From: Gracilaria domingensis
Taxonomy: Eukaryota; Rhodophyta; Florideophyceae; Gracilariales; Gracilariaceae
Assembly (NCBI GenBank): GCA_022539475.1
Contig: VCMS01000024.1
Span: 124,001-188,000 of the forward strand
Length of the DNA stretch: 64,000 nt
Direction of reading: 5' to 3'
The translations under genes were made by a program, and so were the position numbers. The notes under the pieces are model-generated. The model worked only from the letters and a program-made list of their open reading frames with translations, did not search any database and was not told the origin of the DNA. Positions 1 to 9,869 of the stretch are shown piece after piece. Position 1 is the first letter of the stretch. Each line of letters opens with the position of its first letter.

Positions 1-350
1 AGACCGACTTTTCGGTGGACTTTCTCAGCGCGCTCACCGACTCGGCGCTCATGGAGACGCCGCTGTCCGAGTCGCAGGTGCGGCTGCTGTACATTGCCAA
101 GGCGTGCTCGTTCATGCCCACCAAGACGACGCCGGCGGTGGTGGAGGCTACCAAGCAGGTGCGCAGCGAGCACACGGTGGAGCTACTGAGCTGGGTGTCG
201 CTGCTGTCGCTGCTGCAGAAGTTGTACATTTTCTATTATCCTAGTTGCTCCGAGTCGGTCACGTTGAAGAACGCGCAGCTTGGGGAGCGCGCGCCCAAGT
301 TTACGAAGATAGTGCCCACGTTCGACAGCGTTGGCAAGCATTTGCAGTGA
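1..350 (+). CDS. 3' end of an unidentified gene (partial)
   Basis: An open frame runs in from the left edge and stops at 348-350, giving about 115 C-terminal residues. The first in-frame candidate starts are internal or non-ATG, so the gene begins outside the window. The visible part is largely helical: a Leu/Ala-rich stretch followed by a hydrophobic segment (ELLSWVSLLSLLQKLYIF) near residues 60-80. The pattern is loosely reminiscent of the C-terminal helices of AhpD/carboxymuconolactone-decarboxylase-like proteins, but no catalytic Cys pair is in view. The family is not established. Codon use is strongly G/C-ending, like the neighbouring desaturase. Confidence 0.5.
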   Translation, partial: TDFSVDFLSALTDSALMETPLSESQVRLLYIAKACSFMPTKTTPAVVEATKQVRSEHTVELLSWVSLLSLLQKLYIFYYPSCSESVTLKNAQLGERAPKFTKIVPTFDSVGKHLQ

Positions 351-567
351 ATGCTGTTTTGTGTTTGTTTGAGAGCTCTTTGTGTGTGTGTAGTTGTTTG
401 CGTGCGCGCTGCGCGCGCGGGTGGGGGGGGGGGGGGCCGCGCGCGGCGGCGCGTGGCGCGGGCCGCGGCGGCGGCTGCGGGGCGGGGCGGCGCAGCGCAC
501 GCGCACGCGCGCGGCCGCGGCGCGCGCAACGGCGCGGCGCGCGGACGCGGACGCGGGGCGCGGGCGC

Positions 568-599
<32 letters not shown>

Positions 600-934
600 A
601 CGTGCGTGTGGCGCTGCGCGATCGCGCGCGCCGTTGCGCCCGGGGCCCCGCGCCATGCACCATAACTTGTGGAGTGTGTCCTGCGCCAAATTTGTTTTTG
701 AGCGTTTGTACCATCTCGCTCGCCGCTTGTTCTTTGTTCGCCGATAAAGGCCCGTCGCGGACCGCTCCCTACTTGAGCGCCCTCGCTCTTCCCGCCTCCC
801 CCCAAACCGCTCCCCTCTCCCCGCCCCGGCCCCCTCTTCCCCCTCCCCCTCCCCCTCCCCCCCTCCCCCTCCCCCCTCCCCCTCCCCCCTCCCCCTCCTC
901 CCCCCCACGCATCGCGGTGAACGCGCCGCGCAAC
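351..934. other. GC-rich intergenic region and desaturase 5' leader
   Basis: No gene is supported here. The stretch contains a G-run (about 422-436), a GCG/GGC triplet run (about 570-599), many alternating CG/GC blocks and, just before the desaturase start, an almost pure pyrimidine tract of C-runs and CCCTCC units (about 830-905). Long open frames exist on both strands because stop codons are rare at this GC content. They are low-complexity Arg/Ala/Gly/Pro and are not credible proteins. Promoter and 5' UTR of the desaturase probably lie here. Confidence 0.7.
830..905 (+). repeat. Polypyrimidine C-run/CCCTCC tract
   Basis: About 75 bp consist almost only of C with interspersed T, repeating CCCCTCC-like units, and end about 30 bp before the desaturase ATG. 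The complementary strand is G-run rich and could form G-quadruplexes. It probably lies in the promoter or 5' UTR. Confidence 0.8.
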
Positions 935-2206
935 ATGACCATGTCGCCTGCTACGCCAAAGGCCGAGCTCGAGTACGATGAGAGCAAGGGCACGTACCTG
1001 GAGAAGACCAAGAGCTCCAAGTACATGACCGACAAGGAGCTCGGCGAGCTGCCGTTCCTGCAGCGAATTAACTGGCTGTCCACCACCATCATCTTCGCGC
1101 CGCTCATCGGGCTGCTGCTGGGCGTGTGGTTCGTGCCGCTGCGTCGCCCGACGTTCATCCTGGCCGTCATGCAGTACATCCTCACCGGCACCGGCATCAC
1201 CGCCGGCTACCACCGCCTGTGGTCGCACAAGGCGTACCACGCCGCGTGGCCGGTGGAGTTTGTGCTGCTGGCGTGGGGCGCCGCCGCGTTCGAGGGATCG
1301 GCGCGATGGTGGTGCCGCAACCACCGCGCGCACCATCGCTACGTCGATACCGACAAGGATCCGTACGCCGTGCACAAGGGCTTCTGGTACGCGCACATTG
1401 GCTGGATGGTGCTCAAGCAGGACTCGCGACGGACGGGGCGCGTCGACATCAGCGACCTCAACGCCCATCGCGGCATCATGTTCCAGCACCGCAACTACCT
1501 GCCCATTGCGCTGTTGTTTGGGTTCATTTTTCCGTTGGCGGTGGCTACCTTGGGCTGGCACGATTTTTGGGGCGCGCTGGTGTACGCCTGCTTTGGGCGC
1601 ATGTTCTTTGTGCACCAGGCCACGTTCTGCGTCAACAGCCTGGCGCACACGTTTGGCGTGCAGACCTACTCCAAGGAGCACACCAGCTACGACCACATCA
1701 TCACGGCGCTGGTCACGTTTGGCGAGGGCTACCACAACTACCATCACGAGTTTCCGCACGACTACCGCAACGGCATTCGGTGGTACCACTACGACCCTAC
1801 CAAGTGGATTGTGCGCGCTCTGTCGCACTTTGGTTTGTGTTCGCGATTGATTCGTTTCCCGAATAACGAAATCCGAAAGGCTGAGGTGCAGGTCAAGCAG
1901 CAGGAGCTGGACCAACTCAAGAAGACCATTGACTGGGGGCATGACATTAGCACGCTGTCTACCATGGACTGGGACGCGGTCGGCAAGCGCGTGGCGGAGG
2001 GGGAGAAGCTGATCGTGATCGACGGCGTGGTGCACAAGGTGGACGACTTCATGTCGATGCATCCCGGCGGAAGGAGCATCCTCGAGTTCTGGAAGGGGCG
2101 CGACGCCACCAGCGCGTTCAACGGCGAGGTGTACAAACATTCGAAGGGCGCTCGTAACTTGCTGGCGCATCTCAGAATCGCAAGGCTCAAAGAGAATCTT
2201 GAATAG
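935..2206 (+). CDS. Delta-9 acyl-CoA desaturase with C-terminal cytochrome b5 domain (OLE1 type)
   Basis: This 423-aa, intronless gene encodes an ER membrane enzyme that puts the first double bond into saturated acyl-CoA (stearoyl/palmitoyl-CoA to the delta-9 monoene) with O2 and electrons delivered by cytochrome b5. All three histidine boxes are visible: HRLWSH at residues 93-98, HRAHH at 130-134 and HNYHH at 267-271. Hydrophobic pairs lie between them. The C-terminal cytochrome b5-like domain carries the haem-binding HPGG at 376-379 and a second conserved His downstream (YKHSKGA). This self-sufficient fusion is typical of fungi and red algae, whereas animal enzymes lack the b5 part. The start is the first ATG (MTMSPATPK); a second ATG lies two codons later. 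The open frame upstream is GC-driven and lacks protein-like sequence. The family assignment is very secure; chain-length specificity cannot be read. Confidence 0.96.
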   Translation: MTMSPATPKAELEYDESKGTYLEKTKSSKYMTDKELGELPFLQRINWLSTTIIFAPLIGLLLGVWFVPLRRPTFILAVMQYILTGTGITAGYHRLWSHKAYHAAWPVEFVLLAWGAAAFEGSARWWCRNHRAHHRYVDTDKDPYAVHKGFWYAHIGWMVLKQDSRRTGRVDISDLNAHRGIMFQHRNYLPIALLFGFIFPLAVATLGWHDFWGALVYACFGRMFFVHQATFCVNSLAHTFGVQTYSKEHTSYDHIITALVTFGEGYHNYHHEFPHDYRNGIRWYHYDPTKWIVRALSHFGLCSRLIRFPNNEIRKAEVQVKQQELDQLKKTIDWGHDISTLSTMDWDAVGKRVAEGEKLIVIDGVVHKVDDFMSMHPGGRSILEFWKGRDATSAFNGEVYKHSKGARNLLAHLRIARLKENLE

Positions 2207-3132
2207 GTTTTTTGATGTATAAAGTGAGCTTGAGGTCACGATCATTTGTGCGCGCGACGGGCGGCGCTGTGCTCGTGCTGCGCGTGCGGCGCTCGTTTGC
2301 TTGCGTGCTCTACGTTAACCGATGGCAAACCCCCGTGGTTGGCCGCCGCGCGACAAGTGTTTGGCAACACGTGGAGCGCGACCACAATTGTTGCAAACAC
2401 ATGTCGTGTTGCTCCTCCCCCTTGCCTTTTCCGACGGCGCGCACGCGTGCGGCTTGTCGCAGCCTCCACTGGTGGCCGGCCGTGTGGTGCGGCGCTGCGA
2501 CGTGTCGAGACTGCTGCACTGTCGCGCATCTGCAACAGCACCGGTCGCGCAATCGGCCGCGTGGGTTGTCGACCCCGCGTCGACGTCGGGTTAGCTTCGA
2601 TGTGCTACGCCGAATGTTTGTGTTGCGCACAGTGGCCAATGATGTGGCGGCGCATAGGCTAACGAGGTGTGGGCTTCGCGGCTTGTGGAACGCAAGTTGG
2701 CGTGCTCAAACAAGCAGTAAAGCTCGCCCATTGCGACAGAGGCGTGCCGGCTCTTTCGAAACGCCGTTCTGGCGCGGGCCGTCTGCGGCTGAGAGCGCCA
2801 TGAAGATGCGCATTTCGGTGCCCAATATCTCGCAACAGCGCTTTGGAATGGAGAAGGGCCCGCGATTGCAGAGCACTTGCAAACGAGCGATCGTACCGTA
2901 CGACGGGGCGCGCCGCGCAGCGGTGCAATTTGCAAAGTATTGAGGTGCAGTCTCAACTTGAGACTCTCAAGCCAACTGTCAAGCGCTGTAAGCGAATCAA
3001 AAACGGCGCGACCCGCGCGTCCTTCGAGGCCGGAGCGCACGCCGCGCCATCCACCGTGCACCAACGTTTTCTCGGCGCGCACCCCGAGGCCGCAGACCAG
3101 TCGTCCGTTCGCCATATAACGCCGCGCGCATC
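2207..3132. other. Intergenic region without a supported gene
   Basis: A GC-rich spacer of 926 bp lies between the desaturase and the RAD51AP1-like gene. A plus-strand frame of about 240 codons (from about 2215) is open, but several other frames over the same DNA are open too. Its sequence is Arg/Cys-rich without domain character. The motif CATATAA at about 3113-3119, some 15 bp before the next ATG, is a possible but unusually close TATA element. Confidence 0.6.
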
Positions 3133-4177
3133 ATGGGTCGGCGCCGCTCCTCGAGCTATGCAGACTCGTCGGACGACGACTTTGCTCTTTCGGATGACGA
3201 CAAGTCCCAGACCCGCTCCCGCCTGAAACGGCCCCGCCGCTCCACGAAACCCCCTCGTCGGCTTGCGGTCCGCTCTCCGCAAACCAGCAGCTTTCAACTG
3301 GATGATAATGATGATGATGATGATGATGATGTGATTTGCGTCCCGGATTCTTTGGAACAACAAGATTCAAAACCTCCGCAATCATCGAAGCCCATTGAGT
3401 CTGACGACGGCCCACACGATCCTAGCGCGGAAAACACAATGGAAAGCGGCGCTTCCAAATCGGAGCAGCCAGCGACAAGTGATGAAATCGACAACAAGCC
3501 AAACGATGTTGCACAAAACGCGACGTTAGACGGTATGTTCTTCAGTCCATAAGTGCGCCCACCGCCATTTCGCGACCCGTTCTGCCAATCGACACTGACC
3601 TAAAGTCATTTCCTGCCGAATAGACACCGAGAAGGAACAGCACGCAAGGTCTTCTCGAGTCCTCAAACAGCGGAAAACATACGTCATTTCAGACTCAGAG
3701 AGCGAGGCGTCCGCCCACGAAGACGACGACGCATATAACAGTGCCGACGATTCGCCAGAAGAGGAAGAGGAAGACGTTGAGAGTGACTTTGAACTGTCCC
3801 CAAAGCGCGCTTCAAAGAAGAGAAAAGCAACCTCGCCAGCGAAGCGACCAACTCCGCCGAAGAAGGGAAAGGCTCAGGTCAAGTCAAGAACTACTGCCAC
3901 AAAGACCGCTGCCAAGAGCCCGAAGCGCTCTATAGCCGTCGTGCCGAGACCAACTGCAAAACAGAAGAAGGCGGCCGCGACGCCATCGTCAGCACCCGGG
4001 AAGAGACGGCTGGGAGCTCGAATACCGTGCTCCTCACCCGCTTTGTCTTCCATTAGCAACTCTGCGCAGAAGCCAACACGCCATTCATTCAAATCCTTTC
4101 CGACCCCACTAATTCGTTCCGGGCTGTCTAGAAAGGCATCTGTACCTCCACTGCACGCTTATCTCAAGAAGAATTGA
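3133..4177 (+). CDS. RAD51AP1-like recombination accessory protein (two exons)
   Basis: Exon 1 is 3133-3532, the intron 3533-3623 (GTATGT...TAG, 91 nt, phase 1) and exon 2 3624-4177, giving 317 residues. The N-terminus (MGRRRSSSYADSSDDDFALS) resembles the acidic Ser/Asp N-terminal block of RAD51AP1. The middle is disordered, with Asp runs and Lys/Arg clusters. The last 15 residues contain GLSRKASVPPLH, which matches the conserved C-terminal RAD51-binding motif of RAD51AP1 (GLSRLARVKPLH in human, recalled). RAD51AP1 stimulates RAD51 strand invasion in homologous recombination and binds DNA through its basic regions. Usual length is about 335-350 aa, so this is close. The match rests on the two termini and overall architecture because the rest is not conserved. 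The split codon at the junction (G|AC) restores an acidic, uninterrupted frame. A poly-Asp run comes from a GAT repeat at about 3301-3330. Confidence 0.72.
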
Positions 4178-4246
4178 ACCTCAAACACATGTTGGCGCTG
4201 TACATTATACCTTTTAGCATTGCGACTTGCCAACTCAAATTCTGAA

Positions 4247-4948
4247 TTAAACTCCAATGATCGCCATTTCAGCTGCAGTTTCCGCGTCTATGGCCATTGT
4301 CGCGTACAAGCCAATTACTGCTGCAGACAATGCGATGAACAACGGCGGAGCAATGACATCGTTCTCAGGAACGTGTTCATCTCCGGGCTCTTCAATCATT
4401 CTATGCATCCGAAAGTACTGAAACGTGCTGTACAAGAGGACCACGAGCCCAATTACAGACAAAACAACACTAACTGCCGTGACAAAATGGATGCTTTGAT
4501 CCCTAGATTCGTCTTTCAATCTCACCGTCGCCAACGCTACCGTTTGTAATATGACTGCAAATCTCAACCAACTCAGAAACACTCTCTCATTTGATAAATG
4601 AGTCAGAATTCTGCCATCTTCGGGTATTGATTGCTGAGTTTCTACACTGAAAACATGCTTCAGATATTCAATTCCTTCCAGAATGATGCGGCGATCCCCC
4701 AGTTTAGCCACTCCGAGAATCTTGTCGAGTTCAAAGGAGTTTAGGCCGATAAGCGAGCTCCCCGTGATTGCATGAGCGCGAAAAGAAGCCAAGTACTGCG
4801 ACATACCGTTTATATGAAGCCATCGGAGAACCTCTTCTGTATTTTCCATGTTTCTTTGCATTGAGGATGAAATGCCCACGGAAGCACCCTTGCTCCTTGG
4901 CTGATCCTGGTCGCCATCCTCCCTTCGCGATGACGAACGAGAGCGCAT
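4247..4948 (-). CDS. SAM-domain plus DUF202 membrane protein
   Basis: This 233-aa protein was taken from the first ATG (4948); a longer frame upstream has only a GTG. Residues 1-34 are Ser/Arg-rich. Residues 35-99 form a sterile alpha motif (EEVLRWLHINGMSQYLASF...), a helical protein- or RNA-interaction module. Residues 112-129 (THLSNERVFLSWLR) match the signature of the DUF202 domain, the small three-helix membrane domain also found in Vtc1 of the vacuolar polyphosphate polymerase complex. Three hydrophobic segments follow, at about 130-147, 155-175 and 200-220. The SAM domain faces the cytosol if DUF202 adopts its known topology. The function is unknown; a role in a vacuolar or acidocalcisome membrane assembly is only an inference. 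It converges on the RAD51AP1-like gene with a 69-bp gap. Confidence 0.8.
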   Translation of the reverse strand: MRSRSSSRREDGDQDQPRSKGASVGISSSMQRNMENTEEVLRWLHINGMSQYLASFRAHAITGSSLIGLNSFELDKILGVAKLGDRRIILEGIEYLKHVFSVETQQSIPEDGRILTHLSNERVFLSWLRFAVILQTVALATVRLKDESRDQSIHFVTAVSVVLSVIGLVVLLYSTFQYFRMHRMIEEPGDEHVPENDVIAPPLFIALSAAVIGLYATMAIDAETAAEMAIIGV

Positions 4949-6120
4949 GATGCTAGTAGTGTAAGGGGGCTGCGAGCAAAACAAATCTCGAAGATCACGA
5001 GCCCAGAACGAGAAGCGATTCGGCACATGTACTGCAAAAGCGAGGCAACTTGCAACAGTCTGTCTCGGCTACACACTTTCAAGCGTGAGAACATGTTCCA
5101 AAATGATGGACTCAAGAAGAAATTTAGTTCGTCGGAGGCTGTGTCAACCTCCCCTCAATGAAGAGTTGATGAGGGATGAATTCATAAGCGTGTAACGCAC
5201 CTAATGTAACTTGTTATACAAGTTTGAGCTCTGAAGGTTTTGAAAAGCATAAATGGTATGTTTCAAACACAGAAACCAGCTTTCAAAGTTGCAAACCAAG
5301 TTCACGTACGCTCCTTTTACGTTGCGATTCTTATGACCAGTCCGAGTGAGATTTAAAGCATCATAATCGTGAACTATGGTTCGCAGTACTTTCACTAACT
5401 CTGGAATCCGGCGCAGTTTTCGAGAAGATGACGGAAGAACACAAAAAGGAGCTAAAGGGGCAATGAGTGCGTCGTCTTCGACAGCGTGTGGCCGATGGCG
5501 TAAATGCGATTTCTTGACTCTTGGTTTACATATTTTTATGACGTGGAGTTGCGACATGCAATTAATACTGGAATTGAACGGCGCACAAAGTAATTACGTT
5601 GATCCGCCAAATTGGTCTGTAATTTTTCGAGAAGGATAAATTCAGGAACAACTTTACCAGAAATGTTTCCTCGCAATGATGCTGTTGGTGCTAGGCGGAA
5701 GCGGCGGATGAGGCCCTGAGGAGGGCGGTAGATGGGATTCGTAATCACTTTGTAATCACTTCGTAATCACTTATGCCACAGAAAGCATCAACTTTTGTTT
5801 CCTCTTGCTCTTCGCCCCATTCGTTCGCGACGTTTTCCAAAGATCCAGCGAGTGAAACTGAAGGAAAAACATATGATTTGAGACACTGGTGATGAAAGCG
5901 TTTTCAGCCTGTGAACGAGGTTTTCAATTGACTTCACCATACAAGCAGACGACTTTCACGGCTGTAGACTGTCTTAATTATCAGGCTTCCTCTTGGATTC
6001 TAAGCGCATACGATTTGATTCCCAGAGCCTCAGAAGCGTTTTAACATTGCATCTTCTTCCAAACTGCATGTGTGCAACAGGTTAATTAGGAAACGTGCTG
6101 AAGCCGACTAGTCTTGCAAA
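4949..6120. other. Intergenic region with a small tandem repeat
   Basis: No gene is supported over about 1.2 kb. The segment holds the presumed promoters of the divergent SAM-DUF202 gene (minus) and the unknown 262-aa gene (plus). It also holds three tandem copies of an 11-bp unit at 5741-5772. Small open frames in it lack any domain character. Confidence 0.55.
5741..5772 (+). repeat. 11-bp tandem repeat, 3 copies of GTAATCACTT
   Basis: GTAATCACTT occurs at 5741-5750, 5752-5761 and 5763-5772, separated by a single T or C. It lies about 350 bp upstream of the start at 6121, where it could be a repeated factor-binding site or a neutral minisatellite. Confidence 0.85.
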
Positions 6121-6909
6121 ATGGTTGCGCCAATTGTGCCAATCGGCGTCATGCTTGGGAAGGCCGATAGTGCCTTTAAAATGGTGGGAGGTTCATCCAT
6201 TGTCTTCAATGCTATCAGGTCACGAATATTTGGCAAGGTCCTTCGCGCAATAGAATACCCAGACGGCGAACTTCATAGCATCAAGATATATCGCATGAAC
6301 CTGTACCGACTAAAAGCGAACATTGCCGATTCTCAACCGCCACCGTTCCCAACCGCATTTGTAGAACCGTATGATATCAAGCAGATATCTGTGTTCACCT
6401 CACCTCACTTTACTGAACCAATCAGAACTGATGCCGATGTTTCTGCACTTCCTGAAAACGCCTGGCTCTTCTGGAGTAAGGATACCTTTGAAGAAGATCC
6501 TATTCCAACGCGGGGGGTAAAACTTGACGGCTCCCATATAAAGAAAGCTTCAAAAACAAAAGAAGAACCTTCGAAGAGCGAACTAACATTACAGGATGAG
6601 GCTATTTCTTTGGCAAGGAAGATCAGGAAGTCGCAGCAGTTCTCAAGATGGCAATTCGATCGAATCGTTGACCTTGCCATTGACCGTGATGCCGGTCTTT
6701 TAGCGGTTGCAAGAAACTTTTCTTCCAGTCAGGATGAATTTCGAATTCATTCCACTCGATTATTGAAGCGACGAGATCCGCGGAGTATTTTGGTGGGCGA
6801 TGGTTCTGCGCCAGAAGCTGTCGAAAGTGAGGTGTCTGACGAAGACAACGCTGACGACGGAGCGAAACGAACCCTCGAGCCACAAGTGGAATTAACATCT
6901 CGGGAATGA
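6121..6909 (+). CDS. Conserved-looking hypothetical protein, 262 aa
   Basis: A single uninterrupted frame starts with ATG (MVAPIVPIGVML) and ends at 6907-6909. I do not recognise the family. Residues 1-110 look folded, with alternating hydrophobic positions. Residues 140-165 are Lys/Glu-rich and probably flexible. Residues 165-235 are again amphipathic (LARKIRKSQQFSRWQFDRIV), and the last 30 residues are acidic. There is no signal peptide and no clear membrane span. Balanced codon use like the neighbouring genes and the absence of equally long frames on the other strand support it as real. It is probably cytosolic or nuclear. Confidence 0.65.
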   Translation: MVAPIVPIGVMLGKADSAFKMVGGSSIVFNAIRSRIFGKVLRAIEYPDGELHSIKIYRMNLYRLKANIADSQPPPFPTAFVEPYDIKQISVFTSPHFTEPIRTDADVSALPENAWLFWSKDTFEEDPIPTRGVKLDGSHIKKASKTKEEPSKSELTLQDEAISLARKIRKSQQFSRWQFDRIVDLAIDRDAGLLAVARNFSSSQDEFRIHSTRLLKRRDPRSILVGDGSAPEAVESEVSDEDNADDGAKRTLEPQVELTSRE

Positions 6910-8308
6910 CGCTCCTTTATTATTCACAACGCGCGGAGAGACTGCGAAGGAATAAGAAACTCACCAGAGCACGATCTTTCGTGTATAAATAGGCGGCTTG
7001 AGCAATATTTCAACTCATGTGAGTGGGTTGTATTCTTCTGTTGGGTCGCGCACATATCAACATTCACACTCGAGAGACGCACAAGCGGAGGGGACGACGA
7101 GAGGATACTCCTACGTATTCAAAGAAAAGACATTTGGGTCGCTATATCGGAATGTTTAACTGTCTTGTTGGGGGTATTTCCTACCACTGTTAATACGCTT
7201 GCATGTGCTTGGACACTTGTTCTGCATCAGGCTGTTGTTGCAGCGGTTGAACAGTTTAAGGGGCAGTTCTCCTATGAATGATATCTACGCTTTGTTGCCA
7301 GATGTGAAATTCAAGCACTTTCCTCATCATATCACGCATGAGGATGACATGTTTTTGCTGAACTAGTAGAAGACGTGTCTACCGTCCTCCGGGTATAACT
7401 CCGAGAATCTGTCGGGCAGGATAACGGAAGTTTATACCAGTCTCTTCGGCATTCTCATCAAAGTGCCCATGGACAAGTTCATGTGATCAAACACAACATG
7501 CATCGAACTTTCTTCTGTGGTATTGATCATCATGATGAAACGTTTCGCACTTCTCTGTATGATCGGTGCCAGGAAAGCTTATAATGACAGACATGTCGTT
7601 GAGAGCACTAGTAGTTGCATGGCAAATTGGGTGTCGAGTACGTAGACAAGGGGGGACTTCGTGCAGGTGCAAGCCAGCAGACTTCGCTTCTGAAGAAACT
7701 TGCTCTAACATCTTCGAAATCCAGACTATTTCAGCTATTGTCGACATCAAATGTAGCTTTTTGGTTTCACAGGAGAACTTCAGGAAATTGCGTATCTGTA
7801 CTGCTGCTCATTCGAAACGACTCTCTTGGTGCATGCGACTCCTTTCCTTTTCGTTTTAAGGCGGCAGCAGTCCATAGACATTCTCAAGAGATGGGATTCA
7901 GCACATTTAGTACATTACATCGTCCTGATAGTGTATAACTTCGTCGGTGTTCAACTAACATACTGACAACGGAAGCGTTCATGGTGGCGTAAGACGGTGT
8001 TGAGCTATGGGAGCTTCTACGAAAGAAGGTGAAACTCATCGAAGATAGCTGCGATGACAATGTTTTGCATACTTGCCCTGATTCTTACTTGCCTTCTATA
8101 GATCCATCTTTCTCTGAAGTAAAGTTTCCACTAATCTCTATCCAATTTGCAATACTCCATACCCCTTGTAGTCAAAGTCTTCCATAGGTGTTTTCGATTC
8201 AAGGATTCCAGCACACCACGTCTTATCTGTAGTTATTATGGTTTCTTCGTGAACAAGGCACTTCACTCATAAACAGGTGCCTTCAAATGTATGAACTATG
8301 ATCGACCA
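6910..8308. other. Intergenic region, nothing recognised
   Basis: About 1.4 kb contain only short frames (under 110 codons) on both strands with no domain, repeat, tRNA box or splice-linked exon that I could support. It is the longest gene-free host stretch in the window. TATA-like TGTATAAATA occurs at about 6980-6989, too far from any start to assign. Confidence 0.5.
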
Positions 8309-8899
8309 CTATTGGGCTGTACCGCGCTCCAAACTGTCCTTAATCTTCTGCACAGATTCAAACTTATCAAAATGTTTGTCTAGAGTTCTATTGAAGATAC
8401 GGTTTCCTTCATTGATAAACGAGATGTCTGCTCTGTCCTCATCAAAGGTTCGCCTTCTCCGATATTTAGCTCTACGGCGTTCTACGCATTCGATTTCATT
8501 CACCATGCGATCGACCCCTTCTTTTGAGTCAGAAACAGCGCCATACGTAATGATTTCATCATCCTCATTCTGCACTTCTCGCGACTCGTTGTGAAGGATC
8601 TTTTCCATCGCTCTTGCTCTCCGTTTCATACTTCTTAGCATCGCATCATTGTGGTCTCCGTCCGCTTCGTCTGCAGATATTGCGCCAGCATCGTACTCCC
8701 CATCATTGCCACGCCTCTTAAATCGTTCCTTGGAACTGGTTTTGTTCCTCTGCAGTTTGCGCTGAGGTTCTTGGTCGACGATACATTCATGTTCCTCCTT
8801 TTGCTGCCTTTCTTCATAGTCCGCAGCTTTAAGGTTCTCTTCTCTCGCTTCTAGGAGCTTTTCCTTAAGCTGCTTCAGCCGTTCCGTCGCAGATGCCAT
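8309..8899 (-). CDS. SYF2: Pre-mRNA-splicing factor SYF2
   Basis: This 196-aa protein was taken from the first ATG (MASATERLKQ); the frame continues five codons upstream only to a TTG. SYF2 is a small helical component of the NineTeen-complex-associated spliceosome, where it contacts the catalytic core around the U2/U6 helix. The C-terminal half carries the family signature: KEGVDRMVNE, then a basic stretch KYRRRRTFDED, DISFINEGNRIFNRTLDKHF and the near-terminal SLERGTAQ. The N-terminal half is Lys/Glu-rich coiled coil. Length is slightly below the animal protein (about 240 aa). The frame is intact and intronless. Assignment is secure. Confidence 0.95.
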   Translation of the reverse strand: MASATERLKQLKEKLLEAREENLKAADYEERQQKEEHECIVDQEPQRKLQRNKTSSKERFKRRGNDGEYDAGAISADEADGDHNDAMLRSMKRRARAMEKILHNESREVQNEDDEIITYGAVSDSKEGVDRMVNEIECVERRRAKYRRRRTFDEDRADISFINEGNRIFNRTLDKHFDKFESVQKIKDSLERGTAQ

Positions 8900-9869
8900 C
8901 CTGTACACAAACAATGCTGAGCGAGAAAAGTTGTGGAGCTATACGAGCGCGTGGCACCGCCAGACTACTTATTCATCAGAACAGCAGTTTGCTGTTAAGG
9001 GTACAGCCCGCAGCAGCAAGACGTCTCGCATCGAGAAGAAAGGGGTGACGCTCTCTTCAACACCAGGGAGCAAGACGGTCTTGCCGTAGCCACGTTCTTT
9101 AAAAGTCCAAAATCTGTATTTTGCAATTTCTTTATTAGTGCAGAGACTCCCTACGGGGTCATAGTATGAGGGAGTCATCGAACGAGGGAGTCTGGTTTAT
9201 CCAAAAATGCATTACCTCTGGTGCGTTCATCATCAACAAAGGCTTCATTCATTCATTTATCATCATTGTTACGAGGGTACCAAGGATATCCTTAAGATAC
9301 GTACAAAGATTTCTCACAGCAGTTGTGATGTCTGCAGTCTGCACAACTTGGACGCCAAGAAGAGAGAAGGATACAACTCTTAAGGGGGTGGATAAGAAAG
9401 AATGTTTAGTATGTAATTGAGAGCTTCAGACAAGTTCAGCTACAACCAATATCGCTTAGTTTCTCCGAAAAGACTCTGTGATCTATCCACCTGTTGGTCA
9501 CGATGGACTGTTAATAATGACGAGCTTTTCCGTTCGTTAGAAGATATCGGGGTTCTCAGTCTCGGTATGCTTGTGCTTCTTTTGGTCTTGTATTCTGGAT
9601 CAGTAAATGCTAGCGGAAACCTTCCAACAGTCAGACTTTCAGCCTGCTTAGAGCAAGACAGGAAGAAAAGGGGGCTTTGAAACCCTATTTCATCAACGAC
9701 TTTCCAGACATAGATGGGCATCCGGTCGATGCACGAGCAGGCCCTTAGCACGGGTAGGCGAGTTTCTCATATGCATTCCTTGTCGTTCGCAGGGGTTATG
9801 TGCTCTCTCCAAGCTGGTATTATTAAGGCAAGGGCGTGCTCTTCTAGATGCAGCGACCATCTGTGCTTA
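8900..9869. other. Intergenic region, nothing recognised
   Basis: About 970 bp lie between the SYF2 start and the Kish 3' end. Small frames of 60-100 codons on both strands show no domain character. It presumably holds the SYF2 promoter and the Kish 3' UTR. Confidence 0.5.

Noticed and set aside
183-908. Long open frames on both strands over the GC-rich region before the desaturase
   Set aside because: Composition is almost only Arg, Ala, Gly and Pro. All frames are open because stop codons are rare at this GC content. They overlap the desaturase leader and show no domain.
2215-2943. A 240-codon plus-strand frame between the desaturase and the RAD51AP1-like gene
   Set aside because: Arg/Cys-rich low-information sequence, competing frames on the same DNA and no recognisable feature.
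7000-8300. Possible tRNA or small gene in the longest host gap
   Set aside because: No A-box/B-box pair or cloverleaf could be found, and frames are short without domain character.
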